A stretch of 64,000 nucleotides of DNA from Platycnemis pennipes (taxonomy: Eukaryota; Arthropoda; Insecta; Odonata; Platycnemididae): NCBI GenBank assembly GCA_933228895.1, contig OW121854.1, positions 57,702,609-57,766,608 of the forward strand, written 5' to 3'. Each line of letters begins with the position of its first letter. The first letter of the stretch is position 1. The notes under the pieces were generated by a model, which saw only the letters and a list, made by a program, of their open reading frames with translations, searched no databases and had not been told where the DNA came from. The position numbers were made by a program, and so were the translations under genes. Of this stretch, positions 11,060 to 21,733 are shown in pieces.

Positions 11060-11660
11060 AGGGCAGGATGCGTGTTTCGCCGACGCGAGGGGTTTGAAAA
11101 CCAGTCGACCTTCCAACCGGCGGTCCGGGCATCGATTCGGGAATTTCCCGCGGATACAGGCTCCAGCCTGCCCGGACGGCCATTCTAATAGTGTGGGAAA
11201 GTTGGACACGGCAGGCGTGGGGAGGGATGGAAAAATGCGCCGCCTCCTTTGTTTGAGTCGGTCCGTTCCTACAGGGGGTTGAGAGGGTGGCGGGATTGAT
11301 GAGGGGCGGAGGAGGTTAGGGAGGGTGGAGGACGAAGAAGACCAGAGGATCTCCCCAACCCTAAGCCCCTTCTTCTCCGTCCCTCCTCACCTCAACGCAT
11401 GCAGGGGAGGAAGGGGTGGCTGGAATGGTTCAGGGGGGTGGGATGGAGGAGGGAGAAAGACCGATCGCCGGTGCTGAGGAACGTGGAGAATTGCGGTGTT
11501 GCAACATTTCCGCCCAGACCATTACACCTGAAAATGTCTTGCGATATTATGGCGAGGAGAGAGAGGAAGGGGGGGGGGGACTCTGTTAGGGAAGGGGGTT
11601 GAATGGAGACGAGTGGTGGGCGAAGTGGAGACCAGATTGGATTCGAATCTCAACTAAAGT
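11060..11660. other. Unassigned GC-rich DNA
   Basis: GC-rich with G runs (for example near 11569-11580). Overlapping 66-95 codon frames lack any recognised domain and overlap one another, which points to composition rather than coding. Confidence 0.5.
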
Positions 11661-11663
11661 CTC

Positions 11664-12236
11664 GCTTCCACCATAGAGTAAGTATAATATATAGGGCTCA
11701 TTGAATAGAGAAAAACTGATATACGTTTTGGCCATAGTACTGTAAGTCTCCATAGATGGCGAAGGAAGAATTTTTCGCGTTACGTCACAAACGATATATA
11801 TCGCTTCCATTGCTTTCGTTTTTAGAATTGAATTAAGTCGCACATAACACATGCTATTGTTATAGTTTTGTTATATATTGTAATGGTGCGGAATGTCTTT
11901 ACCCAACGTCAACAGTCACATGGATAAGTTAACATTTCTCTAACTATTAAAGCAAACATATATTGTCACTGGAAGGATTCATTGTTTTTTCTTAAAAAAC
12001 TCACAATCCACCGCTGCCCGGAGCAGACGGAGCAGACTACAAGTCACTTTTCGGTTGTGCCGCTTAAGTTAATTGGAAAATATAAATAAATGGATGCAAT
12101 AAATATCGTTTGTGACACAACGAAAAAAAATGTTCCCTCGCCATCTATGGAAACCTTCCAGTACTACATCTAAAACATATAATAATTATGCCCTAGGTGG
12201 TGAGCCCTCTATATTATACTTATTCTATGCTTCTAC
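11664..12236. mobile_element. DNA element with long terminal inverted repeats
   Basis: The left arm, about 11672-11803, is mirrored by the right arm, about 12100-12228. Matching blocks include AAGTATAATATA with its complement, GGGCTCA with TGAGCCC, a 13-bp CCATAGATGGCGA (11750-11762) with TCGCCATCTATGG (12138-12150), and GTCACAAACGATAT with ATATCGTTTGTGAC. The outer flanks GCTTCCAC (11664-11671) and GCTTCTAC (12229-12236) form an 8-bp direct repeat with one mismatch, the size typical of hAT-type duplications. The centre has no transposase frame, so it is non-autonomous (MITE or foldback). Confidence 0.75.
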
Positions 12237-12794
12237 TGATTATGTCATGAAGTCTGTACAGATAGTTCTAATTATTATACATATTCTCCCTGCAACGTGA
12301 TGTTACTTCCCAGCGTACTATTTCAAACCGTATCGAGAATCTCTACCCTACCAATTCCTAGTAGAGAATTTATTATGTGAGCATTAGAAGCTATGCTGTA
12401 GTTGATACTCTATATATGTCCCACCAGTTTTGAGATCGGTGAGACGGTCTTGAGAAAAAGAATTACATTTTCCAGAAAAGCGTTTAATAAGATAATGAAA
12501 CTGATGAGACACTCCAAGCGTACACTTTATGAAAAAGAAAGAAAAAAATTGCTACGCGTAGGAAAAAAATCCTGGTCTGGTGTTTAAGGTAGCTTTTACT
12601 GGTATAAGCTATGCGTAGAGGATTATGGAGACCCAGCATTTCGTTTGGGAGAGTGGAACAAACGGATGCGATTACAGAAATAAACCTCGTTATCTATATA
12701 TCCAAATATTCGTACTTTGCGACCTTCACACAATTTGCATACATATAGCCACAGTAGGAATAACGATAGAACGAAGTACGATAACAGGAGTTGA
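12237..12794. other. Unassigned AT-rich DNA
   Basis: Nothing recognised. The small frames of 61-68 codons lack features. Confidence 0.5.
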
Positions 12795-13135
12795 GAAGGG
12801 GGCTGAAAGGATTCTAAATGTGTTGCTATAGAAGAATAATATAGATAAATTAGATCGACCGAGTGACTCAGAAAATAGCCCTTAGGAGGAGGAACTGAAA
12901 ATTTTCTGAAAACTGGGAAACTTAATCGGCCAAAACATGAGACATAATGGCCCGATGAAGACGGTGCAATTGAACGGGAATAATGACATAGGCTAGGCTT
13001 GCATGAAAGCGAAGATTGTGTTAATATGAAGAAGTTAGCTTAATCAAAGCTGAGAAAGTCTGAGCAACCGAGTTGAAAGAGCCTTGTGTAGAGCTGCCTT
13101 AAACCAATTTTAAGATGACAATGATCAACAATGAT
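12795..13135 (+). mobile_element. LINE-A (RTE-like) 3' fragment, decayed
   Basis: Collinear with 29050-29410. In order it has GATTCTAAATGTGTTGCTATAG, GATCGACCGAGTGAC, CTTAATCGGCCAAAACATGAG, ATGGCCCGATGAAGAC, AATATGAAGAAGTTAGC, AGAGCTGCCTTAAACCAA, and a GATGATGGTGATC tail. Many indels and stops; about 60 bp between the KMKRLAD-coding block and the tail is disrupted. Confidence 0.65.
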
Positions 13136-13139
13136 GATG

Positions 13140-13574
13140 GTGATCAAAACAGGCAGGTTTTAACACACCATCATTTGCACCAAGTCTTCCCTTCATGTGG
13201 TAATACGAGCGCGCAAACTACACTTTAACGTGCACAAATTTGATTTAAGTCTGGTGCCCTAACTCTGCTTCCCACATTGGCGGTATGTAGTTTGTGATGT
13301 AGAAGATCCCAAAAATTTAATGTCAGGGCCAAGGTAAGAAGATTTTTGGGTTTGGATTTGGAATAAGATGGGAGTAGTTAGGTGCGTTGGAGGGAGAGAG
13401 GTGTGGGAAATGTGATCATTTGTGCAGATAAGAAAGAGGTAGGCAATGAAAGTAAAGATTTTCAATTTTGGCCGAAGAAATAAATACTGGAATTACTGGG
13501 GGTTGAGGGTGGCTTTATATGAAGAAATGTCGAGTAGGAAGAGAGTGAGTGTTTTGTACTGCATGAGTTAGAAT
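13140..13574. other. Unassigned DNA
   Basis: Mildly purine-rich, with no recognised gene. A minus-strand 68-codon frame at 13259-13465 has no domain. Confidence 0.45.
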
Positions 13575-13635
13575 ATCTATATCTACACAATACCCCACAG
13601 GCCACCATAAAAGGGTGTTTGGCCGGTGATGAACC
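13575..13635 (-). repeat. TAGATGTAG-type dispersed repeat
   Basis: On the plus strand: TATATCTACACAATACCCCA, CAGGCCACCATAAAAGGGTG, then GCCGGTGATGAACC. This is the reverse complement of the family and keeps the terminal TGTAGATATA, the GTGGCC core and the GTTCATCACC start. Confidence 0.6.
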
Positions 13636-13694
13636 ATTACAAGTCTAGCATTTAAAATCAATGGGGAATAAAATTACACTTACTGTCATCTAGG

Positions 13695-13905
13695 TATGTA
13701 CACATTATTCCAACCAAATGTTGTGTTGCACACCTTCCTCTACCCTGCATACACAAAATTATTCCATGTACCACGTCCTTTCAAAACACTCACTCCCCTC
13801 ATTGACAGTTCCATACTCTCCTTGGCTTATAATTTCTTCAAACAACCCCCCTTAACTCCCTTGCCTTCTCCATCCTCCTCTATATCCACATCTTGCAAAC
13901 GAGCA
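13695..13905 (-). mobile_element. LINE-B fragment (C-terminal region), pseudogene
   Basis: Minus strand translates in part as KMWI-stop-RRMEKAREL, matching the FEMWIWRRMEK-type block found just after the reverse-transcriptase domain of many insect non-LTR elements. Further on, GAGTGAGTGTTTTGAA parallels the same place in the copy at 49200-49560. Frameshifts and stops throughout. Confidence 0.5.
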
Positions 13906-14715
13906 CTTTGATGCCTATTTCAATCCTCTTTCTATCAAGTCCGTAAAACCGTACAATGCCATGTCTCATTTTATTTGCCCAAAAAAAATATATTTGCCTC
14001 CGCCACATCCGCTCCCACTCCGGGCTTTGAAAGTTAACCTTGCGTGGTTCAGAGGCCCGCACCTGCAATCAACGCCCGAGGCACTTGCTGCGGAAAGTCG
14101 CGGTTCTGGATCGCGTGGGTGACCCGCAAACAGCGTCCGAGCCGACGAATCGGATCTGCTTTGTGCTCGGGAGCAGCGTGGGAAGGGCAGGGGTTTGAAG
14201 GGTTGGCCTCGCGGAGGCTGAAAAAGAGAATCCTGCGTGTTCGTGTGTGTGGGACTTTAACGTAGGCCACGTATTAGGTTTGGGGTGCGGCCGGAGAGAT
14301 TGTGTGAGTGTATCCTGCACGATCGTCATCGCTGTCATGGATACGATCTCAAAACAGAGCTTCGTGGCATTCTGATGCGTTGTTTTCTTTGCATTTGGTA
14401 CGTGTGTCGCGATACGGTATCGAGGCTGCGATCCACGCGACTGAACGCTTTTTGACATTGGTGAGATCATTCATTACCATTTATAATGAAGTAGATGTTT
14501 TTTCTGGCCAAGGAAGTTTTAGACTGGCATTATGTTGTTTCTCCCGCGTAACAAGTTTTTCACTTGATGCTTTTCTTTGCTTCCGATTACTCATCGCCAT
14601 TTTTAGTGATCCACTGGTTAAGGCAGGTTTAAATTGGCAAAAAGAAACTCATATCCCGAACGCTGTCTTTCTCACGTGGTATTCTGTAGTTCCACGTACC
14701 TACTCCCTATCTCCG
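13906..14715. other. Unassigned; GC-richer around 14040-14420
   Basis: Frames are open on both strands of the same interval (133 codons minus, 178 codons plus running on into the SINE at 14726). Neither shows a domain. The plus frame ends inside SINE sequence, so it is not a gene. Confidence 0.5.
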
Positions 14716-15064
14716 TTTATTCTATCCGGGGGATCGGGTTGGTGTGGTGGCTACAGTACTGGCCTCCCATCCCGAGGACCCGGGTTCGATTCCCGGCAGT
14801 GGCGGATTTTTCAGTGGAAAACCGGTCCCCACTTGAGTGTCTAGTTCAAGTTCAGTACTCCGTCCGTCGGATGGGACGATAAGCCGTGGTCCCCTTGCCG
14901 CCTTTCGTTAAGAGTAGGCTAATGCCGACGCCAGGTTTCTCTCCACCCTTCCTCCGTTCCCTGAAAATTCCTACCATTACCCAATTATCCACCTATCCTA
15001 TCTGGCGCAAATGACCTCAGCTGTCGGTCGCCTCCCCTAAATAACCAACCAACCTTTATTCTAT
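14716..15064 (+). mobile_element. SINE family 1, near-intact reference copy
   Basis: The element proper is 14726-15054 (329 bp), flanked by a perfect 10-bp target duplication TTTATTCTAT at 14716-14725 and 15055-15064. The tRNA-like head reads GGTGTGGTGGCTACAGTACT and GACCCGGGTTCGATTCCCGG; GGTTCGATTCC is a textbook pol III B box. The unrelated body includes AGTACTCCGTCCGTCGGATG, CCTTTCGTTAAGAGTAGGC and GCCGACGCCAGG. The 3' end is a TAACCAACCAACC tail. Other copies: 9326-9545, 9579-9939, 41130-41560, 45145-45472, 48677-49110 and 60190-60260. Confidence 0.85.
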
Positions 15065-15079
15065 TCAAACTACCCATAT

Positions 15080-15350
15080 TTTTCCTTTTAGCCCGCTTAT
15101 CCAAGGTTCTTCCTACTATCACGTCCCTCAAAATACCCTCTCTTATTTTTACTTATTCCATTCAGGCCATCTTGCCTTCCCATCATTTCCTTAATCAACT
15201 TCTTTCCCTGCGCTAACATCTCCTGCACTTCCTCGTTCGTCTTCCCTTCGAGCAAGTCCACCTTCTCCATCTACCTTTATCATCCATGTGTCAAAAACTC
15301 TACATTTGTTGTTATCTTATTTCTCAAATTCCATGTTTCCACGTCATAGT
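15080..15350 (-). mobile_element. LINE-B fragment, pseudogene
   Basis: Minus-strand translation pieces resemble SKGRRTRKCRR, then KKLIKEMMGRQDGLNGI. These correspond to the ERKTNEEVL / KKLIKTIRKRQ region downstream of the reverse transcriptase in this LINE type. It is frameshifted, with no intact frame, and lies about 15 bp after the SINE's target duplication. Confidence 0.45.
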
Positions 15351-17990
15351 GTACAAGTTCATATCAGATTCGGTGTGATGGGCTGCTGAGGGGCATCGTG
15401 GGAAATTTACGTGTCATGGGAATATTTGAATTTTTCATTTAGCTCTACATTCACGGGTACAAAAATAATAATAAATGATGCCTAATATTCCTTTTAAGTA
15501 GTGTTGTTCCATCTGGGTCTGTCACCACACATAGCAAATGTATAACGTATTTTCATGAATGCGAAATTGAATTTGTATTGAAAATCATGCATTCATGTGA
15601 AAAACGCTCAAATTTACAATGCCTTTAATATTTAGAAAACATTTGATTCGATGATATAAAATAACCAATTATATTCGAAGACGCGTAGTAGCTTAAGAAA
15701 TCACTGTCATATGCGGAGGATCCTATTGCGTAGTTTCATCACACCTCATTAGCCTTTGGTTGAATCCTGATGCTGATACATTGGCGAACGATTTGGGTGT
15801 GCAAAGTTTGATAACATTCGTAGCCCAACATGATATTCAGTGTCCCGCGGTCAAAATTTCACAGCGGGCAGCCAAGGTAGGTGAGGGAGTGGGGAGGTGA
15901 GGGTAAGTGAGCATGCAGTGTACTTGCGTAGGATGGTATCTGTGGAGACGAAGGGGGGGAGGCCGTCCGCGCCGACGTCTCCTGAGGAGGAGGGAGAGGG
16001 ATCTTCTCTTCAGGGAGTGAGTGGGTGGACTTAGTGAGTGGGAGTGGCGGAAGAGCTGGCAATAAGGTTTCGCGGGAGGGGGAAAGTAAAGAGGACATGT
16101 TTTAAATTTTGCTCGTGCGTCACGCTGCACGCTCTCCTTTTATCATCCTTATTCGTCTCCGGTTCTTTCTCCTCGAAACGCTTCTGTCGCCGATTTTTGA
16201 ATCCGTCAGCTTTAAAAACATTTTCTGAGCATTGCTAGAATTGGCCATTCTGCTACTGTTAGTATCCTACCAGTAAGGGTACGCTTCGATGAAATAATTA
16301 CCCCTACCCCCTCTGTTTTCTGAACGCTTTGTATGTTACTTTCCTCGGGAGTATTCTATCCTATTACTATCCTCTTAACCCAAATAATACACATATTATT
16401 TTCCCCTTCTTTCCTCGCATTGCCTTTTATCCTCAATTACATCTTCCTTGTACTTTTTTACTTCTTCCAGCCACCTACACCGCCTACTTCTTATTTCCGC
16501 CGTCTTTTTTTCTTTTACGCTAGGCTCAATATGCCATCATCCGTCCTCCTAGAATTTTAATAAAACTTTCTTTAGACCCCAGGTCATGGTTACGGTCATG
16601 GAAAATTTTATTTCTACTAATAGCCTCAGTCACGAATCCTAAGATTTATGATGATGTCCTTCGGTAGATTATCCTCATTATATGTACTGCCCATGTAACA
16701 AACTTACTCCACCTGTTTTGTACAGATTCACTTCCACGCGTGAATTCTTCTTCGCTTTTTTTTTCGTGTACGATTTTGTTATTTTAGTTTTAATTTGATT
16801 ATTCTAATAATTATTCGTTTATTTGATGATATAATAAGATCATATATCGCTAATCAGAAGCACTGTAGTTGTAATTGGAGTCTTTTTGAACGATAGCGTA
16901 AATTTAAGAAATCTGGATGGCGTGAAAGATAACGATTTCCTGTAATACCCTCGGCTTCGAATCTATTTGACCCAAATTAACCAGGTTTGCCCGTGGTGGT
17001 GATTACGGTATTAAGTAAATACCGTTTTTTATTTCAGTGAAAGCGTTTAATACGTGAATCAATATTGATTCTTCAGGTTGATTAAATCTAACTCCCCCAA
17101 AATGCTGGGCTTCCAACGTTCTCTCCTACCCCTATCCCCCGGCTTAATTAAAAACCCGATTGGTTGTAGAGCTCTGGGATTATTGCTCCTAGCTATAATC
17201 CCTAGATGGGATATTACAGCACTGTTATCTCTCCCGCTCGCCACACGTAGTTTTGAGAGGCTTCAGAGACTTTACACTTTGCAGTTTGGGGGGATGTTTA
17301 TCGGTATTTAAATCCTCCTGTCCTTAGCGAGGGAAAAACTATACTGCGCAGAAATGCATACAGATTTACTTTATGAAGTCACCCTTTTCTCCACTGCCAC
17401 TCAGCGCTAAATGCTAAGGAGGCCGTAATGTTGCCACTAAAACTTATCTCTGGGAGTCTAAAATGCAATAGGTTTCAGAATATTTGAATAATCTCATTTG
17501 CCTTAAATTAGGAAATTCGCAAGAATATTTATCGATCATCAATTCTAAGACGAATTTTTCTTCAATATTGCGAAGGATTTCAGGTTTTGTGCCGTTCTGA
17601 ATTTATGGCTGATGATCTCAATGTTGTCTATTGCATTGCTATAATGTTTATGCTCAATTATTGTCCTGCATGCCAATCATAATAAAGTCGTGATAGATTG
17701 GTATGCAGCTGCATCAGATATTTCATGCTCTCACAATTGGTTTATGTATGTACTTCCCATCCATGTCTAGTGAGCCATTGCATCGTCAAAGTTAATGTTA
17801 AATCTAATGAACTCGATGGTAATTTATGTAGAAAATTCTAGTTAATCATTGGAGATTGCTGAAAAGATTGACCCGTTTTACAGCTTTGGTTGTATGATGT
17901 TGGAAAAAGGGGTATAGAACCTGGGAAGTTATAAGTAGAATTGCCTTGTTGCAGAGACATAGTAGAGCATATCTGATTACAGGGTCGTTG
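15351..17990. other. Unassigned DNA
   Basis: No gene recognised. 15840-16130 is G-rich on the plus strand. 16320-16560 is pyrimidine-rich. 17060-17310 has overlapping 61- and 77-codon frames on opposite strands without features. The rest is AT-rich. Confidence 0.55.
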
Positions 17991-17994
17991 AGTA

Positions 17995-18300
17995 GGACCA
18001 ACGAAAAGACTAATGAGACGCGTTGTCTCGTGCGGGTCAGAAACATTAACTTTAAGGAGAGTAAATGAAAATAAAATTATTTCTTTTGAGATGCGGGTAT
18101 GGGAAATAGGGTCCATGGAAATGAGGACAAACGAAATGCTCAAATAATAGAGAGAATAGGAAGTTGACTGAGAAAATTAAAAGTGAGTGAATGGGACAGG
18201 TATGATGTGGCAAGGCTGCTTTTAAAGACATGATTGAGAGGCGAGGGGGAAGGAAGAGAAAATTGGAAAAGCTCGATGGAGTGATGAAATATAAGAAGCA
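17995..18300 (+). mobile_element. LINE-B fragment, pseudogene
   Basis: One frame from about 18010 gives CGSETLTLRRVNENK, then SFEMRVWEIG, then TNEML. This parallels the YGSETWTL ... AFEMWxWRRM ... TNEEVL block that follows the reverse transcriptase in a common insect non-LTR family. Stops and indels follow. About 18060-18170 aligns with 49200-49340, including CTTTTGAGATG and GACTGAGAAAATTA. Confidence 0.6.
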
Positions 18301-18329
18301 GCAGTAGTAGTATTAGTATGGGTTTTGGC

Positions 18330-18478
18330 CCCCCAAGTGGTGAGATTGTCCTTTCGTCTAACCTGATATCCTAATCCTATGACTAACTCAAAGTCGGTCT
18401 TCTGGGAGGGATTTGAACTCGAGGCCTTGTGGTTACTAGGATATCACGGTGCTAACCTGGTTTCTGCGGCCTTGCCAA
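18330..18478 (-). mobile_element. tRNA-derived SINE (family 3-like)
   Basis: Minus strand: CTAGTAACCACAAGGCCTCG, then AGTTCAAATCCCTCCCAGAAG. AGTTCAAATCC is a B-box match. The body continues with GAGTTAGTCATAGGATTAGG and ends near ACTTGGGGGGCC. Layout and length match the SINEs at 44640-44808 and 50888-51030, though the sequence is diverged. Confidence 0.5.
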
Positions 18479-18479
18479 C

Positions 18480-19470
18480 CAAACAATATGTTCGGTGACT
18501 ATGAAATATAGATTTATGTGTTCTACACGTACATGGTAACAATTAGAAGAAAGTTCTAGTACTTTCCTGGCGTATTTTTCTGTTAATTTCTTCTCGGTAC
18601 TACATCTCGCTTATCGTCATACCATAGAAATGATGAGTGAGTCGATCATCAAAACGTCAGTGAAGATGGATAGACTAACCGGTGAGAAATTCACTCAACA
18701 TTTTGAATATTTCATGTCTACTAGAACCTACAGTAATCTGCAGAAAACTCATCATGTTCAATGACGAAAACCCTTGATTGTCACTCTGGCTGCTTCCCTT
18801 GAACGAAGCCCTAAATGTGGTTGTTTGCGTTGCAATGCAGTGCACACTGATTATCCAATTTTCCTCCGTGCTGGAGCGAGAAACGCGGGACAGGGCCACC
18901 GCGGGACTTGCATCCCCATTTGGCTCGCTCGGCAGGCGGGGGATCCACAGCGGGGCGAATTACGAGCGGGCTCTCCTCGTGGCAGCGTGAGTTGGGTTGG
19001 GGTTAACGCGGACTCAACTGAGGGTTTGCAGCGGGTAAAAGGGGTGAGCGCGGTGGACGTGAGGAGAGGTTTACGGCGTTGGGGAATCGGTTGGCTAACT
19101 AGAGGAGGTTGGCGCCGAAATTAGAGGGGCCGGAGTAATGGTAGGGAAGGCCTGCGGCGGGAGCAAGCGGGATGACCCCAACTCCCCGAGGATGTGGTCG
19201 ATTCCTTGAATGGACTCCGTATCGCGGTGTGGGGATTTGTGACTGGGGGAAGGGGATGATGAGTGCGGCAAGGGTGAGGCGTTGATGATTGTGGGCAGAA
19301 TTGGAATTGGGGTTGGGAGAGGGTGACTTAGGCCTGGCCCGATTGTTTCTCCTCTCCCCCGAAGCGACCCTGAGCGCGGTCTTCAAAAGTGGTCATCGGT
19401 TAAAGTTGCTTTCTTCAAAACAGGGTGATCGTAGACGGGTTTACTTTGTGGAACTAGGACATGGTCAAAG
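18480..19470. other. Unassigned; G-rich patch 18870-19400
   Basis: No recognised gene. In 18870-19400 the plus frame of 116 codons and opposing minus frames are all open because of high GC. None carries a domain. Confidence 0.5.
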
Positions 19471-19735
19471 TATAAACAAAAACCAATGCACTTGTTAAAG
19501 TTCCTCTTATATTTATTGGCCTCAACCGGTTTCGGCGTTCACCAACGTCATTCTCAAGATGTCTGGCAGGGACCAAGGGTATGGTTAAATCCTTAAATAC
19601 AAGGGTTTTTGGGGAAGTGGGAAGATGACTGCCACAAAGAAAAAATTCACCCCGACCGGGATTCGAACCCGCACCCCCTGATATCCGGTCAGACCCTACT
19701 ACCCTGTCTATTTCGTCTTCCCCTAACAAAAATTT
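19471..19735 (-). mobile_element. tRNA-derived SINE with Penelope-like hairpin tail
   Basis: Minus strand begins with a tRNA-like head: GGGTAGTAGGGTCTGACCGG, then a perfect GGTTCGAATCCCGGTC B box. The joint GTGAATTTTTTC follows, shared with the SINE at 9023-9250. About 70 bp later comes CTTGAGAATGACGTTGGTG and AACGCCGAAACCGGTTGAGG, a CGTT/AACG hairpin ending in CGAAAC, then an AATAAATATAAGAGG 3' end. This joins a pol III head to the hairpin type also seen at 6805-6838 and 7291-7324. Confidence 0.65.
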
Positions 19736-19920
19736 TCAGTAGCTAACGTTAAAACTGTAGGGACGCAAAGCATAATTAAATCTTGATAAGTTTTTTATAT
19801 CTAGATGATAGTTTTGACCATAGGTAATTCATTATTCTAGAAACGCTCACATGCAAATGTTATCAGTCACACAGTTATTTACACCTCAGGTTCGTCGCAA
19901 GCTACGAGTGTCTTGGTGGA

Positions 19921-20640
19921 CAATTATCATCATCATCATCGGTCAACAATCCTAGGATTGGTTTGCCGAAGCCCTCCGCTCGACTCTTCTATCGGCCAAC
20001 CTCGTCATATTGACGTAGATCCTCTCTCTTACATCCTTCCCAACTTACTCCATACACGTCATACAAGGCCTGTCTTTTCCATTCCTCCCGTTCACTTTTC
20101 CCTCGAAGATTGTCTTCATCAGGCCATCGTGTCTTAAGATGTGGCCTATTAAGTTGTCCCATCTAATTTTTCTAAGGTTTTCAGTAGACATCTCTCCCAC
20201 TCTTACTAAGACTTCTTCGTTTGTCACTCCATCGATCCATTTTATCTTCATCATTCTACTGTAGCACCACATCTCAAATGCTTGATGCCTGGACTTCACT
20301 GCTTCTGTTATTGTCCGTGCTACTCTGCCATATAGCAGAATGTTCCAGATGCATGTTCTAATGAAATGTTTCCTCACTTCCACGCTTGTATTTACAGCAG
20401 GAAGCAGAATCTTCTTCTGGTAAAATGCCTTTTTCGCTTGGGCAATTCTACTGGCAATTTCTCTTTTACTTCTTCCATCGCTGGTTACTCGGCTTCCCAG
20501 GTAACAAACTCTTCCACCTCCTCGATTTTTTGTTTTCCTAGTTTAACGTTGGTCCTGGCTTCTTGTCTCCTACTGCATACCAATACCTTAGTTTTCTTTT
20601 TATTGATCTTCAGATGATATCTGGTAATTGCTCTTTCCAT
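19921..20640 (-). mobile_element. LINE-A (RTE-like), 5'-truncated copy
   Basis: Reads from the plus-strand right to left: the INKKKTKVLVC-type end of the reverse-transcriptase domain, then a 112-codon open frame at 20045-20383. That frame includes HFIRTCIWNILLYGR, AFEMWCYSRMMKIKWIDGVT, NEEVLVRVGE and NLIGHILRHDGLMKTIFEGK. It ends with the ACCAATCCTAGGATTG block and a tail of four TGA units. The order matches 28680-29410. Upstream of 20640 the similarity stops abruptly, as in a 5' truncation. The catalytic reverse-transcriptase motifs are absent. Confidence 0.8.
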
Positions 20641-21167
20641 GTAGAGCAGTTAACGATTTTAATGTATTAAATTTATTGTTCGCCTAAAACAAAAATTTAA
20701 AATATCACCTTATTCTATTCACCATAGAAGTCTTACACTTCCGCGAGGCCCACGTTGTCTCACTTCTGCCCGTGTTGGAAATTGCCGCCGCGCAAGCACG
20801 TCTCAAGAGTGCCCTGGCGCCAATCGCGAGGTGCCGCCCACTTACTTGGAGGCGTGCGTGCCAAGTGCTCAAGGAGTCGAAGGCATCCGTCGGTAAATAT
20901 TAGATTTTGGGAGGGTCGAGGCAAACGGAGGTGCGGAGATGAGAGTATTTGAAGGTAAGCGATGACGTGGAGGGAGGTGGTGAGTTTAGAGTGGAGAGTG
21001 TGGAGAGTGAAAAGGTCAGGAGAATGCTAATTGGGGGAGAAAGTCGGATACCTAACTCAACGATTTAGAACATAAGAGTTAGGTACGTTTCTAAGGCCTA
21101 AGTCAAGAATTAGCCTTTGCTATCCTACTTGAAAATAAGTATGAACGACGGTTCTAACTTTGCCGAT
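20641..21167. other. Unassigned DNA
   Basis: A GC-richer patch (20740-20960) with a featureless 65-codon frame, then AT-rich DNA. Confidence 0.5.
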
Positions 21168-21503
21168 AAGAGATGAAGATAAAATGAATCTATCGAGTGA
21201 CAAATGAAGAAGTACTATGAAGAGTGGGAGAAAAAAAGAAGTTTGCTGAAAACTATGAGAAGAAGACGGGACAATCTAATTGGCCATATCTTAAGACACG
21301 ATGGCCCGATGAAGACAATCGTCGAATGAAAAGTGAGCGGGAAGAATGGAAAAGGCAGACCTCGTATGAGTTATATAGAACAGGTCGTAAAGGACGCGAA
21401 AGAGAGGAACTACGTTAATATGAAGAGCTTGGCCGATAGAAGAATCGAGTGGAGGGTTGCGTCCAACCAATCCTAGGATTATTGACCCGTGATGATGATG
21501 ATA
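21168..21503 (+). mobile_element. LINE-A (RTE-like) 3' end
   Basis: Begins at GAAGATAAAATGAATC (IKWIDRVTNEE region). It continues through AATTGGCCATATCTTAAGAC, ATGGCCCGATGAAGAC and GAGCTTGGCCGATAGAAG to AACCAATCCTAGGATTATTG and a GATGATGATGAT tail near 21503. Frameshifted. The sequence past the tail (21504-21733) is also present at 25410-25636; see the composite insertion. Confidence 0.75.
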
Positions 21504-21733
21504 CCTGAAAAAGGTCGGTTTGGAAAATCAAGAAATGAGTATGTAATACTATCGTTACTGTCGCTGACACCTAACCCAGTTTTTCCTTGGTAAGTTCTTC
21601 ATTTTTTTAAATATAATCTTAATTTTCTGCCCCTTTCCGTTCTTTTCCTAACTTTTCCCTTATTATAACTTCAGTTGTAGACTTAGACATATTTTTTTAT
21701 GTCATTGCTCGTTCAATTAACGTATTCCAGGCT
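21504..21733 (+). repeat. Non-LINE segment shared with 25410-25636
   Basis: AT-rich, about 230 bp, with no LINE features. It is nonetheless duplicated downstream of the LINE-A 3' end in the composite insertion at 25188-25765. Together with the LINE end, 21285-21733 and 25188-25636 are both 449 bp and agree at roughly nine positions in ten by eye. Similarity ends at CGTATTCCAGGCT in both. Confidence 0.75.

Noticed and set aside
14733..14805. A functional tRNA gene
   Set aside because: B box is good, but the acceptor and D arms do not close, and the unit is the head of a multi-copy SINE with a target duplication.
14308..14844. 178-codon plus-strand open frame
   Set aside because: Its last third is the tRNA-like head of the SINE at 14726-15054; the rest has no domain.
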